DNA of 17,684 bases from Ophioceras dolichostomum (Eukaryota > Ascomycota > Sordariomycetes > Magnaporthales > Ophioceraceae): contig PYST01000545.1 in NCBI GenBank assembly GCA_003049485.1, positions 1 to 17,684 of the forward strand, written 5' to 3'. The first letter of the stretch is position 1. Each line of letters starts with the position of its first letter. The position numbers and the translations under genes are program-made. Positions 1 to 8,841 of this stretch are shown here, piece after piece. The notes beneath the pieces are model-generated. The model ran no database searches and had not been told where the DNA came from. It saw nothing but the letters and a program-made list of their open reading frames with translations.

Positions 1-340
1 AGCTCCGGTTTCTGGATTAAACGTTTCCAGTATTCGTATCGGTTGCTCTCAGGAGCTGGGTCGGCCTTAGGCCAGGAAGTACGGAGCTGCCCCGCCTTTC
101 GGCAATAAACCATGTGCGCTGGGGTTCGGTCTTCCCCGCAGGAGCAGGGGGAGGTCTACAAGTAGTGGGGCGTCAGTCTTCTTTGCTTCGGACGTAGATG
201 GGACGCATGAGAGAACTCGAGCCGTCAGTATGTGCTAGATTGCTGCCACTGCCAGTCCCAGCCCACCTGTGGTTCGGCTGAGCCACTTCCAGTAGAGTAA
301 TCAACAGCCAGACAGCCGGACCTTCAAGAGAACAAGAACA
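1..340. other. Left flank, no gene seen
   Basis: This stretch lies downstream of the minus-strand ORF at 341-904 and may contain its 3' UTR. I see no coding frame with family resemblance, no tRNA B-box with a matching A-box, and no repeat. Confidence 0.5.
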
Positions 341-904
341 TTAGAAAAAGCCCATGTCCTCCTTCCGTCCCATCCCCTCCCCACGCCTTCGAAAGACAGC
401 CGAGCCGGCATCCGAGCCTGGGCAGTCGTCCTCGCCGCTATCCACGCTCGCGCTACCGTAGTCGTCCTCCTCTTCCTCTTCTTCCTCCTCCATGTACTCC
501 TCCTCCCCCTCCCTGTATCTTCGCCTACCGCGGCCAGCCTCAGATCCCGCCTCACCGTGCCAGAAGTGTTCTCCTCTCTCTCCACCGTTCCGTCCGCCCC
601 TCATGCTGCGGACCCTACTGCTCGCCCTGTACGTGGACCGGGCCCGGTCTTCGTAGCCGGTTGCGGCGGCGGACTGGTGGTGGTGGTGGTGGTGGTGGTG
701 CGTCCTCCTGTTGCTGCCGCTGCCATCACCACTAGGGGCAGAATGGTGCTTCTTGTGGCTGCTGCTGCTGCTTGTCTCGCGCTTGCTAGAACACTGCTTT
801 TGCTTCTGCATCTTCTTGCGATCACGCGCGGCTTCCGCCTTGACAAGCGGCCTTATGGTGCCCTCAACGAACCAGGGTCCAATCCATTTTTGCATTATGC
901 CCAT
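341..904 (-). CDS. Hypothetical low-complexity protein with poly-His and poly-Glu tracts
   Basis: This is a 187-residue ATG-to-stop frame without introns. I do not recognise a family. The first ~35 residues (MGIMQKWIGPWFVEGTIRPL, then a Lys/Arg-rich stretch) look like ordinary protein and could form an amphipathic helix. The rest is low complexity: a Ser run (45-49), eight His (69-76) encoded by a trinucleotide tract, an Arg/Gly-rich part (97-130), eight Glu (139-146), and an acidic Ser/Asp-rich tail. No signal peptide or membrane segment is visible. The frames on both strands here are open because of the triplet repeats, so openness alone is weak evidence. I favour this frame because it has a proper ATG and a non-repetitive N-terminus, and because Glu/Asp and Ser tracts are common in fungal disordered proteins. 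It could be a nuclear or RNA-associated disordered protein, but nothing shows that directly. Confidence 0.45.
   Translation of the reverse strand: MGIMQKWIGPWFVEGTIRPLVKAEAARDRKKMQKQKQCSSKRETSSSSSHKKHHSAPSGDGSGSNRRTHHHHHHHHQSAAATGYEDRARSTYRASSRVRSMRGGRNGGERGEHFWHGEAGSEAGRGRRRYREGEEEYMEEEEEEEEDDYGSASVDSGEDDCPGSDAGSAVFRRRGEGMGRKEDMGFF
675..700. repeat. (TGG)n trinucleotide microsatellite
   Basis: Eight to nine uninterrupted TGG units on the plus strand. Read on the minus strand within the 341-904 frame they encode the eight-His run. Such a tract is expected to vary in length between strains. Confidence 0.85.
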
Positions 905-1998
905 GACTAGTAGAGTACTAGGAGGTCCCTACCTAGGTCGGTTAGTCCCCTGGTGACCTTAGTGAGCTTGAGTTTCTTGGCGTTCGTTGCAAGTAGGGAG
1001 TGTGAGCGGGATGTCGTGGCTAATAAATGGTGCCGAGGCAAAGTTGTACAAGCTGAGTGTAGGACAGTTCGTGGTGCTGTACGGGCAGAGTGCGAGAAAA
1101 AAAAAAGGTGCCCTGCCGAGACCGCTAGTAGATATACGCGACGGTGAGATCTGGGAATGGAAGTGATTTCCAGCTCTACTGGTAGCTAACGAGGTTATCT
1201 GCCGTTACTGTCGTAGTGGAGGGTCCGAGTTGGAGGAGAATCAGACAATGAACAAAGAGGGTTTTCATCAATGAAGCCGGCTTTCCAGCCTTTCATACTG
1301 GCGCCTTAGGATGGAATCCTCCCACAGTTCTCTTTCTCTCAGAGATCGCTGCGCCATCCACCGGACAATGGAACATGCTAGCGGACCTGTGAGGAACTGT
1401 GGAAGACTGTCCTTTAATTATGTACGCGGCACGTCACGGGCATCTCGTATCTTGGCTTGAGTGTGCCCACTTAACAATGCCCAAAGGCTAAGAAAGGCCA
1501 GAGATGTCTAGTAATGCCGAATAGAAAGGGGTGGTGACTACTCCACCTGGCGGACAAACCTTTCCAGTGCCATTATTGAATGAGCGGGGGAGCCATCAGC
1601 ATGTAGAAGGAAACAGTCTGGGCGGCGCGAACTCAGCTGGAGCGAATAACTTGGAAGATTAGTACTACTAGTTTATTCTCCAGCAGTGCGTATGAGCTAT
1701 TCCAGATGCTTGAAAGAGCCTGATCTTCTTCATCGACTTTCCGATCCCTGGCTGAATGTTGAGAGTAAGACACAGCACAGAAAACAGCATCTTCAAAATC
1801 CCTGACGCAAAGCCTCGACGGCAATCGGCGGTGGCTTGTGTGTTAGTCGAGTAGTACGAGCAGTACATAGTACTCCATAACACTGCGAAACTTCCACGAG
1901 CTGGGTGGCAGCTTCTATGTTGCCCTCGGCACCGGTGCCCCTTCTCAGCCGCGCCCCCAGCGAGGCAGTGCCACCGGCCGGCGAGGAATGTACACCCT
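905..1998. other. Intergenic region between the low-complexity ORF and the SET pseudogene
   Basis: This stretch lies upstream of the minus-strand ORF at 341-904 and downstream of the minus-strand SET gene. It holds an A10 run at 1097-1106 and an ACCTAGGT palindrome near 930-938, related to the TAGGTACCTA motifs elsewhere in the window. The minus-strand frames at 1668-1998 may contain decayed remains of the SET gene's 3' end, but I could not match them to the family. No tRNA or repeat element is evident. Confidence 0.5.
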
Positions 1999-2856
1999 TC
2001 ACCGCCCCTTCCTCCTACTAGTACGTCGTCGATTCCGTCCCCGACTACCAGCAGCCGCCTTTCTGGCGTCCGGTGCGCCAAGGAGCTCGCGAGCAGCCTT
2101 CTCCTCCGCGTGTATAACCCGGGTCTGATCGACGACGGGAAGGTCGCTGCTGCACAGGCGCAGACGCAGTCGAAGCCGTACTTGGCGCGCAGGTAATGGC
2201 GGCGGACGTCGAGGGGACCAAGCAGGGCGCTGCACTCGTCGTCATCGTCGTCGTGGGTGCAGTAAGAGATGGCGATCTCCTCGCCAACCTCGATGTCGCG
2301 GGCGGCATGCACGACGTGGCGCTTCGCGGCGGCGTCCCAGGCCTTCGTGGCGTTGGGATGGCGGGCGTGGTTGATGAGGGAGGCGAAGAGAAAGACGCCC
2401 ATCGTGGTCGTGTCGTCGTCGTCGTCGTCGTTATTGTTGTTGTCGTCAGCTTTGCGGCACTTCGCCTTGCGGGGGTGGCCGATTGGGAGGGCGGCGGCGA
2501 CGGCGATGGTGATGTACCGCTCGGCGTCGCTGGTGGGGAGGGGCAGGCGCCGTATTCGGTTGCCGTACATCATCGAGAGGAAGGTCCGGAGCTCGCTCGC
2601 TGAAGGGAAGGACTTCGACCTGGCGGGTGACGAGCTCCTGAAGCGCCGGGTCGTCGATGTGGGCACTTCCATCGTCGTCTTTGGCCTTGGCGGGCAGGGT
2701 GACGATGGGCTTCTCGGAGAGGATGCGGGTGCCCTTGGCGATTTTTCGGGTGGCGGCCAGACCGATACCTTTGCTCTGTACCTGCAAGTTTTGAGCCTCG
2801 AAAGGCAGCGGCTGTTTCGGCGAGTCTCGGTCGAGATCAGGCTCCAGTGGAGGCAT
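1999..2856 (-). pseudogene. SET-domain methyltransferase-like gene, frame-disrupted
   Basis: The family is recognisable as the fungal SET-domain proteins of the SMYD/SET5 type (presumed protein-lysine methyltransferases), but no single frame holds it. From ATG 2856, frame A reads the SET N-terminus (GIGLAATRKIAKGTRILSEK, residues 30-49) and then a helical stretch ending at VEVLPFSE near residue 87. The expected continuation, ELRTFLSMMYGN, lies in frame B from about position 2597. Frame B then carries the SET core: an Asp/Asn tract, MGVFLFASLINHARHPNAT (the NHSCxPN site) and DIEVGEEIAISYC. It reaches YGFDCVC near 2170. The post-SET CxCx2C pattern is completed only by returning to frame A (LCSSDLP, about 2160), which stays open to a stop at 1999. 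No intron of suitable length and splice sites explains the changes. The usual helical C-terminal half is not recognisable. A pseudogene, or indel errors in the sequence, fit best. CCAAT boxes lie upstream. Confidence 0.62.
2411..2446. repeat. (GTC)n/(GTT)n triplet tract inside the SET gene
   Basis: An imperfect run of GTC and GTT triplets on the plus strand. On the minus strand, in the SET-core frame, it encodes an Asn4-Asp6 stretch just before the MGVFLFASLINH segment. The usual family sequence has a short loop at this point. Confidence 0.75.
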
Positions 2857-3877
2857 TCTGACGTCCTATATTTTCTGGCTGTGACTAAGGTGGCGAGCAG
2901 GAAAAAAGAATGAAAGTCAATACATGCTTGCCGAGAATGAAGTGAAGGGCGAGAATCTCTGACTTGTTCACAAGCTCAGACCACAAGCTCTGGAGGGCGG
3001 GAGTTCAAAAAGTGATCAACCCGCCGTGGTGCCGTGTGATTGGTCATTGGTACTTCATTGTTTGCTTCATCTGTCATGGCGGCTCCTGCAGCCTCCCGCA
3101 AAACTCAGCCATCGTCGACCCTTTGGCCGACAACTTGAGCAGCGATACGGCTAATAGTAGAGCTGCTCTACCGTCAATTTGACCTTGCCTCTCCGTTCCT
3201 CTCCTCTACCCTCTATTCGAGGTGCTGCCTTGGTCTCGCGAGTGATGATGCGGCTGGCTTGAGCAATAAACCTCGGATTCGACAGACAACATGCCACAGG
3301 CGTGGTCTAGATACAAAGGAAGTCCCTGGGAGTATGAGAAGAATTCGAATGTGTCCGTTGCCGGGTTTCTACCCTGCATTTCGAAGAATCACTTTTAGTT
3401 TCCTTGCCCTCCATCTGTTTGATGTTGTCCAGAAAAGTCCAGGGAGGAGCGAGGCTGACTCGGCCAGCTAAAGCATCACTTTCGGGGCTGGGCGGTGAGG
3501 TTTTCTGCCGGCACGACCAAAATTTGGCGGGGTAAATTTGTTTGGTCGTCAGCCTCCAAATGCAACAGCAAGCCACAATCAGTCATCAGACAGCGCCATC
3601 AACCGGCCGGACCCAGCTCAAACCGAGCAAGTAACGCAATATCTGCAACCTTTCCAATTCCTTTTTAGAACCTTTCCCCGCGATACTTTGAGAGCCATAG
3701 ATCGTCCGCTCCCTTCGAGAACTTCCCTCCGGACCGCGCAGTCGACACTCCAAGCAGGCAAGCAACACCAACTTTACCAGCCAGAGACTCCTGAAGCAAT
3801 CAACACCTTTGCAGTTCCTCGAAGGGGATTCAGTTTCCGTCACTCAGCTCCCGCGGGTAGCTCCCGTACTCTCCACG
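2857..3877. other. Divergent intergenic region, SET gene / RPC34
   Basis: This 1.0-kb region should hold the promoters of both neighbours. Two CCAAT boxes in minus orientation sit at 3039-3050. Pyrimidine-rich stretches at about 3180-3225 and 3640-3730 fit the 5' UTR and initiation region of RPC34. The open frames here lack family resemblance or convincing starts. Confidence 0.55.
3039..3050 (-). promoter_or_regulatory. Tandem CCAAT boxes upstream of the SET gene
   Basis: Two ATTGG copies (3039-3043 and 3046-3050) read as CCAAT on the minus strand, about 185 bp before the SET gene ATG. CCAAT is the recognition core of the fungal Hap/CBC complex. A function here is inferred from position only. 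Confidence 0.35.
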
Positions 3878-5342
3878 ATGGCGACGGGCGCCTCGACCCC
3901 GTCCTCCGTGGACATCCCCAAGCTCGAGGAATACAAGGAGGAGCTGTACCAAGCATGCGCCAACGCCGGCACCACGGAGCGGCTGTACACACAAAAGGAC
4001 CTCCTGATGCTGGAAGTGATACCGGAGGACAACACCATGCTGCTTATGCGTGTCATTCAGGGCCTGACGGACGACAAGCTGTTCGCGCCCGTCAGCGACC
4101 AACGCAAGGGTCTTTGCTGGAGGTATCGATCACGAGAAGATGCTCAGAAGTTAGTATTCGACACAACAGCCAGCCAGCCCTAGCTTTGCCTTCGTCCTCT
4201 TCCTTCGGATTCGGTTGCCTGTGGACGCGGAGAGAGATACAATTGCTGACCAAGCGGCCGTTCCGTCCCCCTTTCCCTACAGATTCGCCAGCCTACCCTC
4301 CAGCGAAGCCGTCCTGGTGTACACGCTAATCGACGAGGCCGGCGCGGACGGGATTTGGTCTCGCGCGATCCTGCGCCGGCTGGGCATGCACGATGCGACG
4401 CTCAAGCACGCGCTCAAGCAACTGGAGAGCAAAGGGTTCATCTCGGAGATGAAGAGCGTCGAACACCCGAACAAGAAGATGTACATCAAATCGAGCCTGC
4501 GACCCTCGGAAAAAGCCACTGGCGGTCCGTGGTACAACGACGGGGTCCTGGACGAGCCCTTCATCGCGGAACTGGAGCGCGTCATCTTCGATATCGTCAA
4601 GAGCCAGAGCACGTACCGACCACACACGGCGCGGATGCCGAAGAAGGGCGTGATCAAGGGGGGCGAGGGCGGCCCCGCGCCACGGAAAAGCGGCCGCAAG
4701 CGAACCGCCGCCGAGGCAGGCGTTGACGACGGCGACCCCCCGGCACCCAAAACGAACGGCGCTCATACTTCTACAACAACAACAATAACGTCCTCCCGCA
4801 TTCCTCCTCCCGCTCCGCCGCGGAAAAACAGACTCCTCCCCCTCCCCGCCGGCTACACTGGCTACCCGACCGTCGTGACGATCGCGCAGCTGATCGAGAA
4901 GGCCGGCGTGGCCAAGAACGCGACGCTCGAGGCGGACGACATCCAGGTGCTGATCGACGTGCTCGTGTACGACGGGCTGATCGAGCCGGTGCGCCACGGC
5001 TACCTCGCCCGGCGGCCCGGCTACCGCGCCGTGGCGATCGCGCAGCTCGACTCGGCGTCGGTGTCGGCATCGTCCGACGATCCGGCCCAGCAGCTGCAGA
5101 TGCTCGAGATATCGGCCCACCACGCGCGCGTGGGCCCACCGCCGCGCGAGAACGGGCTTACCGAGGCGCCGTGCGGCCGCTGCCCCGTGTTCGAGCTGTG
5201 CGACGAGGGCGGGCCCGTCAGCCCGCGCACGTGTATCTACTATAACAAGTGGTTAGGGCTGGAGGTGCCGACGACGACGGCGGGGGAGGGAGGAGGAGGA
5301 AAGGGTGGGGAGCTGAAGAAGGAGGACGTGGCGATGCCATGA
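3878..5342 (+). CDS. RPC34: RNA polymerase III subunit Rpc34 (RPC6/RPC39)
   Basis: Exons are 3878-4149 and 4283-5342, giving 443 residues. The 133-nt intron has donor GTTAGT, a CTGAC branch site at 4246-4250 and a TACAG acceptor; the split Lys codon joins REDAQ to FASLPSSEAV in frame. Rpc34 belongs to the Rpc82-Rpc34-Rpc31 subcomplex, which works in promoter opening and in initiation with TFIIIB in the nucleus. Tandem winged helices span about residues 12-90 and 95-175 (TLIDEAGADGIWSRAI; SVEHPNKKMYI; GGPWYNDG). A disordered basic and Ser/Thr/Pro-rich linker covers about 210-280, and a third winged helix about 285-355. The C-terminal 4Fe-4S site is present as C388, C391, C397 and C408, with the same +3, +9 and +20 spacing as the human protein, within CGRCPVFELC and TCIYYNKW. 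A Gly/Lys-rich tail follows. I chose ATG 3878 because the conserved winged helix begins soon after it. Confidence 0.95.
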
Positions 5343-6084
5343 CGGCGATCCGGATTGCCTACCGGGCGGTTTGACTTGAGAGTACCTGGCCATACAGTTG
5401 GCTAAGGGGAAGGATGGTGGCCGTTTCGTGGGCTATGTAGGTACCTAGGTAGCTTTGAGCTCACGAGGGGCTCCCATGTACTAGAACGCGTGGATGACCT
5501 ACGTTGCTGCTGGGCCTGGTAACCCTCCTCATTGGCGGGGTGGGATTAAGCAGGGGTGCAAGACCTCAGCAATCCAGCGATTCCCCCTACTTCTGGCGCC
5601 ACGCACGGCCTAGGCAGGCATCTGCAAGAGACTGCGATGTTGGAATGCATTCGTGCCATCCATCAGCCGGCTTGTGCCGTCAGGAAGGTCACGTTGGTTG
5701 GTTGGGTTTGCCTCCTACTCCGGCGCAGCGAAGTAAGGGATGTAAATAAGTACTTGTGAACGTTCAATTCACGATGACCGTTGAACTCCAGTGCGTCGTT
5801 GTTTCGACATCGTTGGAGACGGCATGTTGATCTCTGATGGGCAGCAAGGGGAGTAATTTCTTTTCGGCTGGTATCGGACTCCCAGGCTCATCTCAGCGCG
5901 GCTATCTCGGTGAGGCCTATGTACAGGGGAATGTGTGCGAAGACCCTTTTTTTTGTCTCTTTTACACTTTTAGTTTTCCGTCCTCGGCGACTTGCCCATG
6001 ATCAGTACAAGTAGGTGTGCAGGTGGTTCCATGTCATCCCAATGGGTATTTTCACACGGAGAGCCTTACAGCTCGCCGCTGGGT
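5343..6084. other. Convergent intergenic region, RPC34 / cyclophilin
   Basis: This is the shared 3' region of two convergent genes. It contains a TAGGTACCTA palindrome at 5438-5447 and a T-run at about 5947-5955, which reads as poly(A) on the cyclophilin strand. Short frames here begin with TTG or GTG and resemble nothing known to me. No RNA gene is seen. Confidence 0.55.
5438..5447. repeat. TAGGTACCTA palindrome, copy 1
   Basis: A perfect 10-bp palindrome, extended on the right by GGTAG, 96 bp past the RPC34 stop. Identical copies occur at 11003-11012 and 11015-11024. Confidence 0.7.
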
Positions 6085-7242
6085 CTACTCCTCGATAACA
6101 CCAGAGTCCTCAATCTTCACCTCGCCGGTAACCTGGCCTCCTCGGGAACCGCAAGCCTCGATCCCCTTGACAAGGTCGAAGCCCTCAGTCACCTCGCCAA
6201 ACACGACGTGCTTGCCGTCCAGCCACGGGGTCTTGACGGTAGTGATGAAGAATTGAGAGCCGTTCCTGTATCATGCACTGTAGAGTCAGCTGCAGCGCTG
6301 GCTATTTCTCATTGGACGCTCCTCGGTGCCGTGCAATTCCTTTGGGCGGAAGGCAGACGTACGTGTTGGGGCCGGCATTGGCCATCGAGAGCAGACCGAC
6401 TTTGTCATGCTTCCTGATGAAGTTCTCGTCGGCGAACTTCTCGCCGTAGATGGACTTGCCACCAGTACCCTAAATGACAAGAGGGAGAACGTGCCTCGGT
6501 TTAGTAAGAGTGCTTGTATTAGAAGGCTTTACCGGTCCTGTGTTGTTGTCCGGTGACGGCTTACGTTGCCGCGGGTGAAGTCGCCGCCCTGGAGCATGAA
6601 GTCAGGGATGACGCGATGGAACTTCGAGTCCTTGAAGCCGAATCCGTTCTGGCCAGTGCAGAGCTCCCTGAAGTTGCGAGTAGTCTTGGGGCAGATGTCG
6701 TCGTACAGGGTGAAGGTGATGCGGCCCCTACGATCTGTGCAAGGTGCGTAGGAGCGGCGTCAGCGTCGGCCACTCCCGGATAGCTAGAGCAAGCCGTGGG
6801 AATGGCTTGCGGTTGGGGACAAGGACAAACCAGTGTCTCTATTCGGGTCGACAATACGGCCGTTCTCGAACTTCGGGCCCGTGTACTTCACGTCAAAGAA
6901 GCTTTGTCGAGGGGAGAGAGGTTGATCGCGTCAGTTGGCATAGCGCAGTTGGAATGGGACGGATGCAGAGTGAAGGGTGTGGCACAACGAGTGAATGGAA
7001 AACATGGCGGCACGCAGAGTGATGAACAGGGCAACTTACACCTTGGTCGACATGTTGGAAGATGAGTAGAAGCGAACTGCTACGAAACGCTTGGAGCTGA
7101 TATTATGGTTGATGGAAGAGGGCCGGATGGATGAAAAGTTGGATTGGAACTGGGAGCAGAAGGGTGAGGAACGAGGAAGAGTTGAGGACGAGACCAAGTT
7201 CTGGCGGGGAACGAGGGGTCGGAGGAGGAGTGTCGGTCTCAT
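6085..7242 (-). CDS. CYP1: Cyclophilin-type peptidyl-prolyl isomerase, mitochondrial and cytosolic forms
   Basis: Five exons on the minus strand: 7242-7040, 6901-6831, 6734-6565, 6469-6363 and 6265-6085. Introns of 138, 96, 95 and 97 nt have donors GTAAGT, GTTTGT, GTAAGC and GTACGT. The product catalyses cis-trans isomerisation of Xaa-Pro bonds and is the expected cyclosporin A target. From ATG 7242 it has 243 residues; from the in-frame ATG 7053 (MSTKVFFDV) it has 180. In the 180-residue numbering the active-site residues are all present: R69, F74, M75, Q77, Q125, F127, W135, L136 and H140 (human CypA R55, F60, M61, Q63, Q111, F113, W121, L122, H126). The extra 63 residues form a presequence rich in Arg and Ser without acidic residues, ending in RFYSSS. 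An insertion of about 15 residues (FENGRIVDPNRDTDRR region) lies between the first two strands. In Neurospora one gene is known to give both forms. Both ATGs have A at -3. Confidence 0.95.
7054..7242 (-). other. Predicted mitochondrial presequence of the cyclophilin long form
   Basis: This part of exon 1 encodes 63 residues in frame with MSTKVFFDV. It contains seven Arg, one Lys, many Ser and no Asp or Glu. The end, VRFYSSS, fits an R-3 type matrix-protease site (Arg-Phe-Tyr before Ser). Use of the upstream start is inferred, not shown by the sequence. Confidence 0.8.
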
Positions 7243-7304
7243 TTTCAACTGGATCTTATGGGACGGAGCTGGAGGGCGACGGAGGGGTAAACATCAGCAA
7301 TCGA

Positions 7305-7309
7305 CCAAT
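7305..7309 (+). promoter_or_regulatory. CCAAT box in the cyclophilin upstream region
   Basis: A CCAAT on the plus strand (ATTGG for the gene), about 65 bp before ATG 7242, within CGACCAATCAGATGG. This is a possible Hap/CBC site, judged by position only. Confidence 0.3.
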
Positions 7310-7601
7310 CAGATGGTGCTAGAGGAGGGGTGGTGGGGGGCAAGAACCAGACGGAAGTTGCGAGTTTACGTGAGGAAGAGAGGGCGGGCAGGAGCGTGCA
7401 GGATCTGGCAGGCTGGAGGGGCAACAGGGTGAGGAGGGGTCAGGTTGCTGCAAGAGGGACCTTTCTCTTCTGGGGAAAGGGTGGGACCGTGGCAAAACTT
7501 TGCTTCCCGCCCGGGAGGTATGCACGGAGGCTGGGAGGTTGTTGCGGACTGATTTCCCAGTTCTCCTCCCGTCTTAACGCGGTGCCCAGGCAGACAAGCA
7601 A

Positions 7602-7623
7602 GCAGTCTGCAGGCAGTCTGCAG
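7602..7623. repeat. Tandem 11-mer repeat
   Basis: Two exact adjacent copies of GCAGTCTGCAG (7602-7612 and 7613-7623). Each contains the palindrome CTGCAG. The preceding bases (GGCAGACAAGCA) and following bases (ACCAG) are partly related, suggesting local slippage. Confidence 0.7.
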
Positions 7624-8841
7624 ACCAGTGCGTTTGGAATTTCGTTGTAGGCATCATTGGGAAAGGCGCCCATAAGATGTACGAGTGCAATTGAACTGTC
7701 AATGCTTCGTAATCTCGTGGGGATGGGCAACCATTCTTCGCGGGAGGGGACCAGGAGGACATTGGAGGGCTGAGGGGCTGTGGTGTGTCGTGGGCAGACG
7801 CAGAGTGGGTTCCATCCAATCGCTCCTGCTCGTGCCACACAGCTTGGGCAGGTGCAGCCCCGGCAGCTGCAAATGGGGCCTGCCTGCCTGGCCTGCCCGG
7901 GAGAAGCGGCCGCGACGGTGATCAGGATAACATCGCAGAACAGCTCCAGTGGCCCTGGTTGGCCGCCGCCAGGTAGATCGAGCAGGCACCCTCATATAGA
8001 TACTAGGAGGCAGATGGTACCGTGTACCAAGCAGGATGGAAAAAAATAGCGGGATGAGGGACGGGGATGGGGGCGCCGGGAAGCTATGGTATCTCGCCTC
8101 AAGCTTGGCCACACGGCAACGCTCAGACGTGTCCTCTGCGTACGTACCGGCAAGGTCGATTTGTCAAATGGCTCAGATGCCAGAAGCCGTAAGGATTGAT
8201 AATAATACAGCAGACGATAATACAGAAAGAAAATACAGACGGACAACGCACAAGGCTCGTTCAGTGGCAATGGCTCTGATGATGAATGAGATGAGTGTTC
8301 GAAAAGGGGTGCTTCAACACAGAAAATTTTCAGTGGACCCAGTCAGTTGCCTCAGGCCGAATACCCCAGCAGCCCGGGCAACCGAAAAGCCCCGACGAAA
8401 TTCATCCTCAGCCTGCCAATGACCTAAAAACACATGCAAATCCCCTCTTTACCAAAAGGAGCTGTTTTTGGCAAAGCAAAACAAACTCGAAAACCGCAGA
8501 CCGAAACAGGGAACTTCCAACTCCTAAGAGCAGCAATAGGCAGCGTTTCATGACTTGGGGAAGGCTTCACGTGACTATGGGCGGCGTACGTAAGCGAACG
8601 AACAGATGAGTGTGCTTGCCCCACCATTATTCCGTGGTTCAACCTTCAATGTTTCCTGAGTCGGCCTTTGGGCACCTTCCCATTGTCGTGAAACATCGAG
8701 CTTCAACGTACAGTTCAGACTTCTACGTCCTTTTACGCCGCCAAACCACCCTCCTTGCTACTGCTCCGCGCATTCATTGTCTCGCATCATTTCCAGTTCC
8801 CCCTAGAGTCGAAGCTCGCCTGCAAATCTCCGCCCTGCACC

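Larger units (their letters stand above)
7243..8841. other. Divergent intergenic region, cyclophilin / ENT3
   Basis: This 1.6-kb region should hold both promoters. A CCAAT sequence lies at 7305-7309 and a tandem 11-mer at 7602-7623. A, CA and ATACAG-rich sequence occurs at about 8195-8250, and a pyrimidine-rich stretch (8690-8840) precedes the ENT3 ATG. Two frames of 128-132 codons occur (8036-8422 +, 7440-7838 -), but neither resembles a known protein and the second begins with GTG. I see no RNA gene. Confidence 0.5.

Noticed and set aside
1793..2002. Minus-strand frame as the C-terminal continuation of the SET protein
   Set aside because: GAEGNIEAATQLVE could be helical, but I could not match it to the family's C-terminal region, so I did not extend the gene over it.
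2196..2913. Plus-strand frames of 135 and 214 codons opposite the SET gene
   Set aside because: They are antisense shadows with Val runs produced by the triplet tract. The minus strand carries recognisable SET motifs.
2990..3030. Possible tRNA-like B-box (GGGAGTTCAAAAAG)
   Set aside because: The final C of the B-box consensus is missing, and no A-box or acceptor stem pairing is present.
3538..4329. 263-codon plus-strand frame covering the RPC34 start
   Set aside because: It overlaps RPC34 exon 1 and the intron in another frame, resembles no protein, and is open by composition.
4326..5123. 265-codon minus-strand frame opposite RPC34
   Set aside because: It is antisense to a strongly conserved coding exon, with Arg/Val/Asp-rich shadow composition and no family resemblance.
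7440..7838. 132-codon minus-strand frame in the cyclophilin/ENT3 intergenic region
   Set aside because: It begins with GTG, crosses the tandem 11-mer, and shows no domain or splice support.
8036..8422. 128-codon ATG frame upstream of ENT3
   Set aside because: It has a proper ATG, but its composition is irregular, no homologue is recognisable, and it lies in A-rich and repeat-like promoter sequence.
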